From Scalesia atractyloides (lineage: Eukaryota; Streptophyta; Magnoliopsida; Asterales; Asteraceae): a DNA stretch of 64,000 bases. The stretch lies in NCBI GenBank assembly GCA_947069175.1, contig CAMTDV010000013.1, positions 57,108,610-57,172,609 on the forward strand. The letters run 5' to 3'. This document shows, one piece after another, positions 57,147 to 64,000 of this stretch (position 1 is the stretch's first letter; each line of letters starts with the position of its first letter). A model generated the notes under the pieces. It was not told the DNA's origin. It made no database searches and was given only the letters and a program-made list of their open reading frames with translations. The position numbers were made by a program, and so were the translations under genes.

Positions 57147-58643
57147 TGTCACACCCCAACCGATGGCGGAAACATCGGGATGAGACGAAAACGAGATTGC
57201 TCATTGCTCACAACGCTAATAAATGACAATATTTAATTAAATCCAAATTTCCTTTCACAACATTGTCAAATACAACATGAAGCAATACAATAAGTTCATA
57301 AAACATAACAAAATTTGGTACAACATTTATAAATCTAACGTCTAAAATGTGTGTATCTAAGTCCTTGCTATTTTAATTTAATAGCATCATCTCCTTCAAC
57401 CTGTAACATGTTTTAAAATAAAGTCAATGCAAAAGCAAAGGCGAGTACACAAGTTTAAGCATAGCATACGTATACGAATAAAGTTTTAACAATCCTCATG
57501 GCAACCAAATCTATACAAGAGCAATATCAAGGCATGCAATACTAATAATCAAACCCTTAACGCAGTCACGATGTTTTAACATGACCTCACGAATAACACG
57601 ATGGAGGTGGATGCGTGAATTCCTATAGCGCTAAGCATGTCAAACGAAGGCTAAAAATAGTTAATGACTAAAGCATAGCATAACGAATATCCAAGACAAG
57701 CAACAAGTATACGATTCAAGTATTCATGGGTATAGGATTGTTTGTGCGTTTCACAAAGTTTAAGTGTTTGTGATTTTTGTATAGGTAAAACATGTTACAC
57801 CCAAAAGTGTTATAAACAAAAGTGGGTCGACTGTACTCACAATATTACATATGCTTTCCGATTGGTGATTCCGTGAAGAGTTGGAGGTTGGAGCTTCAAA
57901 GCTTCTTTTAAAACACTTAATGTTTTCTTTTAGAACTCTTAGACTCTCTTCCTTGCTTGGAAGATTTGAGAGAATTATAGAAGTTGAGAGAAGAATGGGT
58001 GGAGCACTTAGTGTCCTTTTAGAATTCTTGATTTAGAGAGATTGAGAGAATTAAAGAGATGGAGAGAAGAATGGTGTGAAGAAAATGGTAGAAGGGGGTT
58101 GGTATTTATAGGTAGAGAATGTGGAAAAGGGTGAAATATGATTGGTTAAAGAAAGTGGAAGAGGATTGAGAAGGTGATTGGTGGAGAAAGGAGGTGGAAA
58201 AGGGTGAAATATGATTGGTTAAAGAAGGTGATAGAGGATTGAGAAGGTGATTGGTGGAGAAAGGAGGTGGAAAAGGGTGAAATATGATTAGTTAAAGAAG
58301 GTGAAAGAGGATTGATGAGGTGGAAATATGATTGGTATATTTCTTGGTCTTTCTTGAGTATATATTATGTAATTGAGTATATAAAAAGTATAAAAGTATA
58401 ATTCAAGTATTGAGGATGTGCGTATAAGTATTTATACATATAAAAGTGTCGGTTTACGTATAAATACGTATTTTAAATGATCGGTTGTGTGAATAAAATA
58501 AAAAGTATAAAATATGAATTTTATTATGATTAACGCCTCGAATTGTGAGATTGAAATTAAAATACGAATGTAAGGTTTCTAAAATTAGAATACGAATACG
58601 AATATTTTTTTAAAATAGAAATACGAAGATACGAGGCGTTACA
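57147..58643 (-). repeat. 5' LTR of the LARD-like element, 1,497 bp
   Basis: Direct repeat of 52106-53515 plus an extra block of about 87 bp near 57180-57270. TATA box on minus at 58102-58111. The 73-bp enhancer-like tandem repeats begin at 58121, 58194 and 58267. It ends at the AGACT duplication. Confidence 0.93.
58121..58335 (-). repeat. 73-bp tandem repeats upstream of the LTR TATA box
   Basis: Nearly three copies of a unit opening GTGGAAAAGGGTGAAATATG and containing GATTGGTTAAAGAA, GAGGATTGAGAAGG and GATTGGTGGAGAAAGGAG. The same array is in the 3' LTR (52999-53215). On the minus strand it contains several CCAATCA motifs, which match plant CCAAT-box sequences. It starts about 10 bp upstream of the TATA box. 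Confidence 0.92.
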
Positions 58644-58648
58644 AGACT

Positions 58649-61621
58649 GGTTGTCCAACAAGGCGAAAATTATTTGTGAACATAAGATTGTTAGGATTCC
58701 TTTCCCTAACAATGAAGTGATGATGGTCCAAGGAGAAAAATCTGGTGCAATGTTAGCCCTTATATCTCACCTCAAAGTGTTGAAGTTCCTACGACAGGGT
58801 TGCGCGGTGTACATGGCAAATGTGGCAGCTATGGAAACAAAGGAAAGATGTATTAAAGAAATTCCTGTTTTACGTGATTACCCCGATGTTTTTCCTGAAG
58901 AACTACTAGGATTGCCACCCGACCCACAAGTAGAATTTCGCATCGACTTGATTCTTGGAGCAGCTCCGATCGCCAAGGCACCTTATTGCCTTGTGCCTTC
59001 CGAGATGCAAGAGTTATCCACCCAACTGCAGGAGTTATTGAATAAAGGCTTTATTCATCCTAGCTATTCCCCTTAGGGAGTGCCGGTATTGTTTGTCAAA
59101 AAAGAAAGACATGAGTTTTAGGATGTGTATAGATTAAAGGAGCTCTACAAAGTCACGATCAAGAATCGATATCCGCTTTCACGGATTGATGATTTGTTTG
59201 ATCAATTACAAGGAGCCTGTTACTTTAGGAAAATTGATCTCAGATCGGGGTATCACCAAGTAAAGGTTCAAGAGGAAGATATCCAGAAAACAGCCTTTTG
59301 AACTAGGTACGACCATTACGAATTCCTAGTTATGCCTTATAGGCTAACCAACGCACCAGCTGTATTTATGGACCTCATGAACCCGGTTTGCAAACCACAC
59401 CTAGATAAATTCGTCATAGTCTTTATTGACGATATCCTAATATATTCAAAAAGCAAGGAAGAGCATGATCTACGTACAATTTTGGAGGTATTGAGAAAGG
59501 AAAAGTTGTAAGCCAAGCTATCCAATTGTGATTTTTGGTTACAAGTAGTGCAATTCTCAGGGTACGTGGTGGATCAACAAGGAATTCGTGTTGACCCTAG
59601 TAAGATCGAAGCCATTAAGAATTGGCAAGCACCTAAGTTCCCCAAGGAAATCCGCCAATTTTTGGGATTGGCAGGATATTACCGTCACTTCATTGAAAAC
59701 TTTTCTTGCATCACATAACCCTTGACCGTGCTAACTCTAAAAGATCGGAGATACGACTAGGGTGAAGAACAAGCAACAACTTTCCAATTGCTAAAAAAAA
59801 ACTGTGTGAAGCACTAGTTCTAACACTTCCGGACGGGAAACGAAGACTTCATCGTATGTTGTGACGCTTCGCGATGAGGTTTAGGATGCGTGCTGATGCA
59901 ACGAAAAAAGGTAACAACATATGCTTCACAACAACTGATGGTGCACGAAAAGAACCATACAACGCATGACTGAGAGCTTGGAGCGGTGATTTTTGCACTT
60001 AAGATCTGGAGGCACTACTTATACATTACAAAGTGCACGGTCTACACGGATCATAAAAGCCTCCAGCACATATTTGACCAGGAAGAACTGAACATGAGGT
60101 AGCGGTGATGGTGAACTGTTAAACGATTATGATTGCGAAATTAAGTATCACCCTTGCAAGGCGAATTTAGTAGTCGATGCCTTGAGCAGAAAGGATATGG
60201 TGTAACCACTTAGAGTATGAGCCCTGGGGATGCTTGTCCAAACAAGTCTCAAGGAACAGGTTCGTGCAGCGCAGATAGAAGCCTTACCGGAAGGTCAAAT
60301 AGTAAAGGAGGAGTTGCATAGGAACGAGAAGAATTTTGAGAAGAAAACTGATGAAGTGATGTACTTCAAAGATAGGGTATGGATTCCTACTCTCCATGAT
60401 CTACATCAATTGGTTATGGATGAGGCTCATAAATCTAACTACTCTATTCACCCTGGTATAGACAAAATGAGGAAAAACGAGGTGGAGTTTGTTAGTAAAT
60501 GTTTAACTTGTGACCGAGCCAAGGCTGAATACCAAAAACCCTCGGGAATGCTACAACACCCGAGATACATCAATGGAAATGGGAGCAAATCACGATGGAC
60601 ATCGTGACCCACCTTCCAAAAACACCCCGAGGTCACGATGCGATTGGGTAGTCATGGATAGACTAACCAAATCTACGCACTTTATCCCAATTTGTACTAC
60701 CTACAAAACCGAGAAATTGGCCAAGCCCTACACTAATAAATTTCTAGCTAGACACGGTGTACCATTTGCGATCATTCTAGACCGTAATAATCATTTTACT
60801 TCACAATATTGTCAACAGTTACAAGAAGCTTTGGGGTCTAGAATAGACTTGAGTACGACTTATCATCCCCAAAGCAACAGCCAATCAGAACGAACTCTCC
60901 AAACATTGGAGGATCTGCTTCGTGCTTGTGTCCTAGACTTTGGAGGAAGTTGGGACAAGCACCTTTCTTATAATAACAGCTATCACAGTAGCATACAAGC
61001 GTCACCATACGAGGCGCTATACAACAGGAAGTGCATATCACCACTTTGTTGGGCTGAAGGGGTGATACTCAACTCACAGGGTCTGAAATGATTTAAGAAA
61101 CGACAGACAAGGTGCATAAGATCCAAACCAAACTGAAAGTAACGCGAGATTGGTAGAAAAGTTACTCCGATATTCGCCGGAAACCATTGTCATTTGAAGT
61201 AGGTGACAAGGTGCTATTAAAAGTGTCGCTGTGGAAAGGAGTTATAAGGTTTGGCTAGGCAGGAAAGTTGACTCTGAGATACATAGGACCATACAAAATT
61301 ATTGCCAAGATTTGACCTGTAGCGTATCGGCTAAAATTACCAGTCAAACTTAGCACCATTCACGATGTCTTCAATGTATCAAACTTAAAGAAATGTCTCA
61401 CGGATGAAGTAGCTATTGTACCACTGAAAGATGTGCACGTTGATGACAAACTTCACTTCGTGGAGGAACCAGTAAAGATCGTAGACGACAAAACCATATA
61501 ACAACGTCATAACAAAATCTCGCTGGTGAAAGTACAGTGGAACTCGCAGCAAGGGCCTGCATATACGTGGGAACGGAAGGATGAATTCGGCAAGAAATAT
61601 CCGCACCTTTTCCCCAACTAA
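58649..61621 (+). pseudogene. Element C pol: protease end, RT, RNase H, integrase, chromodomain-like tail
   Basis: The protease frame continues from 52105, in phase once one TSD copy is discounted. It stays open to 59075 (RDYPDVFPEELLGLPPDPQV, QELSTQLQELLNKGFI), where TAG stands. RT follows with further stops: KNRYPLSRIDDLFDQLQGA, then VFIDDILIYSKSKEEH (catalytic FIDD about 59425). RNase H text ILDC-like CCDAS is at about 59860 and YTDHKSLQHIFDQEELNMR at about 60042. Integrase has HKSNYSIHPGIDKM and CLTCDRAKAEYQKPSG (60429-60546), with part of the zinc domain deleted, then LSTTYHPQSNSQSERTLQTL (60849 on). The tail ends TWERKDEFGKKYPHLFPN with TAA at 61619-61621. At least 20 stops and several shifts; long dead. 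Confidence 0.93.
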
Positions 61622-61650
61622 ATACATCGAATTTCGAGGACGAAATTTCT

Positions 61651-61666
61651 TAACAAGGGGAGAATA
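61651..61666 (+). promoter_or_regulatory. Polypurine tract of element C
   Basis: AACAAGGGGAGAATA directly before the 3' LTR start TGACAACCGTGG. The hairpin AATTTCG (61630-61636)/CGAAATT (61641-61647) lies just upstream, as in the other gypsy elements of the window. Confidence 0.85.
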
Positions 61667-64000
61667 TGACAACCGTGGTGAAAGCAGGTAAACCCTAATT
61701 TGTATGTATGACTTATACTCTTAACGACACGATACTAAATATAGCTCGGATGAATCCAAAGGTACATTGTGAGAAACATGCAAACAATAATACCTAACAG
61801 TGCGATGTGCATGCCTTAGTGTGCTAAAAACAGGTTAAGCAGAAGCTTTCTATTTAACAGTTCACAAACCGTACAATAACGATTTACATGTAAACATAAG
61901 TGCAAGAGACTATTCTAAGAGTACAAAATTACTTAGACACAGTACTTAGACAATAATATAATATTTGAGGCCTTAACCTATAGTTGGCAAGTTAAACGAG
62001 GCGGCTCCGGTTAACAAAACGCCTTTGATTTTAACGCACATGAAAACAACCAAACATGCATTGTACAGTCAGCCAAGGCTAAAAACACTTATAAAGCATT
62101 AATATTATATATTTTAAGCAAAAACATTAAAGCGTTCGGTTTTTCGTCATCGTTGTGTTTGTTTTTTTCATAAAACCGCGCGTAAACTACGCGTTTCGCG
62201 ACCGTTACCGAACCTGGGTTGTATTTTAACCCGTGTTTATCCTTAACATCAAAAGACCAGCTGATAATTATCCTAATATACCAAGTAGGCATGTCAAAAA
62301 AGTCAAGAAGAACACTTGTGTGTCCTTCACAATTTTGTTCGATACCTCTACACACATATATAATTCTTTTCCTTTCCTCTAGGCCATTTTTCACCAATAA
62401 AAGCTCCTCTAATTTTTGTTACAGCAAAGTTTCATCATAGTCAAGCAAAATATTGAGGTATAACAACCTTTATAATAATAAATTCATGTCCTTTTTATGT
62501 TAAAAGTTAGTTTTAACAAAACAAATTATGTTTTGATCGGAAAACTTGATTTTTTTTAGCCATAAAGGGCTTTTTAAACATTACAAATATGTAACTCAAT
62601 CATACATGGTGTTTGATCATGTAAAAACATGGATTATGGGTCAATAACACTACTTATTCGACATAAATCGAACATAACAAACAATAATCCAAAACGGATT
62701 TGAGGCTTGATTGACCTGGATTTTTGCATATTTTTGTTGTTTATGGTGTATAGGTACTGGACATAAGCTTAGCTCACTTCTGGATACAGAAGGATTGCGT
62801 AAAACACGACTTTCGCTAGGTATAACTTCCGAAAATGGAAATTAGGGCGTAGAGATTTATCTATACAATAATGTTTTCTGTGGGTTTTTTTGGACTTGAA
62901 ATTTTGAAGGCTAATCGAACATGTAAAAATAAGACTCGACTAAAATTTCAGAATTTTCTTAATTTTTGGTGATTTTTTGTGAATTTTTTACTTTTTTAAG
63001 GAATAAATTCGGAGAAAGCAAAAAAATACCAAAAATTACAGAGATGTTTAGTTTAATATGTACAACAATATGGAAAAGTTTGGGGGATCATTTATTGAGT
63101 TTGACTTAGGTTTTAAAAATCGTGTTTTCACGAAGTTTCGGCAGCCGGAAACGCGGTGTAACGAATTCGAAAAATCACAAATTTTTCCAGGAAGTTCTTA
63201 ATCATATTTGGACACTTGGTGAATGTTTGGGAATATTTGAAGGTCGGATCATTTTGAACGCAAATTTTTGGTAAAAATGCAGTTTTTCATTAATTTATTA
63301 AAATGAATAATGTGATTTTATAAATTCTCAGAATATTTTCCAGAAATCTATATATTTTTATCAATTTATATAAAATTTTCAGAATTTATAAAATATATCA
63401 ATTGACTAATGATTTTTGGAATTAAAAATCTTATTATTTTAAACATAACCGGCAATTGCAAACTTATAACGAACCTGCCGGAACCGCAAACTGATCAATG
63501 ACTAATTTGGCAATAAGTGGAACACCAGAGTCATTCTGGACTGTTCCGAGGAAACTTAGGTATTTGGGGTATATTACACGCCAGTTCGGGTGATTCACCG
63601 ACGACGAAAATGGAAACTTAAAATCGGGCAACCTGGGATCCCCAAATTACCGAACTCCCTTAATATAAAGTTAATCATTCCAATGGACAACTCATTAGTA
63701 CTGTCCATATGGTCATACCACTTTCCAAACATCTAAAACAAATGACTTTGACCGGCATACAAAATGGTGCCCGGAAGCGAAACTAAAATCTGACACTAAG
63801 ATAATACCTACAGCTCTACTGTTATGATAAAGGTCGAGTCTCAGATGATTATCCTTATCTGAGCCCAAGCTATTGCAATTACCAAATTGAAAACTGTATT
63901 CGGTAATTAACCAAACACGAACTAATATCAGGAATGCAGGGATAGAGCATTGTTGATATTTAGCCATCCTGTGATAGTCGTGCTATATACTAAGTGAGTT
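61667..64000 (+). repeat. 3' LTR of element C, cut by the window edge
   Basis: Aligns with 28147 to about 30476 across its whole visible length with many substitutions and small indels. The visible divergence is clearly higher than between the LTRs of the 14261-26500 element, which supports an older insertion. About 700 bp of LTR and the TSD remain outside the window. Confidence 0.92.

Larger units (their letters stand above)
52106..58643 (-). mobile_element. Non-coding LTR element (LARD-like), 6,538 bp
   Basis: Flanked by the target duplication AGACT (52101-52105 and 58644-58648). LTRs are 52106-53515 and 57147-58643, TGTCACACCCCAACC...GAGGCGTTACA. The primer site lies left of the right LTR and the PPT right of the left LTR, so the sense is minus. 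The 3.6-kb interior has no gag or pol and no frame over about 105 residues. It therefore fits a large retrotransposon derivative that depends on proteins from others. It is inserted in the protease of element C. The LTRs are similar apart from an 80-90 bp block, so it is fairly young. Confidence 0.93.
28147..64000 (+). mobile_element. Element C: Tekay-like gypsy element with two large nested insertions
   Basis: 5' LTR 28147-31617, primer site about 31623-31637, leader and accessory ORF 49001-50600, gag-protease 50628-52105, pol 58649-61621, PPT 61651-61666, 3' LTR from 61667 past the window edge. Removing the insertions at 31653-48995 and 52106-58643, one TSD copy each, gives an uninterrupted gypsy order. 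The candidate target duplication ATTTG (28142-28146) cannot be checked because the right end is outside the window. gag and pol carry many stops and shifts, so it is older than the minus-strand element at 14261. Confidence 0.9.

Overview
This window looks like repeat-rich intergenic DNA from a flowering plant. The retrotransposon families (Tekay/Del-like and Tat-like Ty3/gypsy, Sirevirus-like Ty1/copia, tRNA-iMet primer sites, 3.1 kb LTRs) fit a large eudicot genome. Asteraceae is my best guess, from remembered resemblance of the gag and accessory ORFs, not from a search. I see no convincing host gene, rRNA, tRNA gene or CRISPR. Nearly every recognisable coding stretch is a retroelement protein, and almost all are broken by stops, frameshifts, deletions or later insertions.

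Layout, left to right. (1) 1-12.8 kb: old debris. It holds an LTR end with 40-bp tandem repeats (1-253), a promoter-like region with palindromes (1.75-3.2 kb), a Tat-type RT-RNase H fragment (4.0-4.7 kb), a decayed accessory ORF (4.7-6.8 kb), a 21-bp minisatellite (6.8-7.1 kb), a copia gag/protease relic whose pol is missing (7.3-9.5 kb), and two copia LTRs (11.3 and 12.0 kb). (2) 12.8-28.1 kb: the 5' half of a Tat-like gypsy element. It is split by a complete 12,240-bp Tekay-like element on the minus strand (14261-26500, TSD ATAAG) and by a 490-bp copia solo LTR (27410-27899, TSD GTATT). (3) 28147 to beyond 64000: a second Tekay-like element on the plus strand ('element C'), inserted in the Tat RT. 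It is itself split by a 17.3-kb composite copia insertion (31653-48995, TSD GAAGT) and by a 6.5-kb non-coding LTR element on the minus strand (52106-58643, TSD AGACT). The copia insertion contains a further gypsy LTR (about 40528-43660).

The nesting gives relative ages: Tat is oldest, then element C, then the copia composite and the LARD-like element. The complete Tekay-like element also postdates Tat. Its two 3,130-bp LTRs differ at only about 20-25 sites by eye, so it is recent, yet its gag-pol already carries three in-frame stops at apparent Trp positions and a frameshift.

The least explained signals are non-coding. They are: (a) dispersed TCGTACGA palindromes in the copia LTR promoters, 5' leaders and 3' region; (b) five hairpins with covarying stems in the Tekay LTR; (c) an array of diverged hairpins sharing a common core inside the LARD-like element; (d) an AATTTCG..CGAAATT hairpin next to the polypurine tract of every gypsy element here; (e) an intact 204-residue accessory ORF between the primer-binding site and gag of the Tekay element; and (f) one copia promoter joined to two different U5/primer-site modules in a single insertion.
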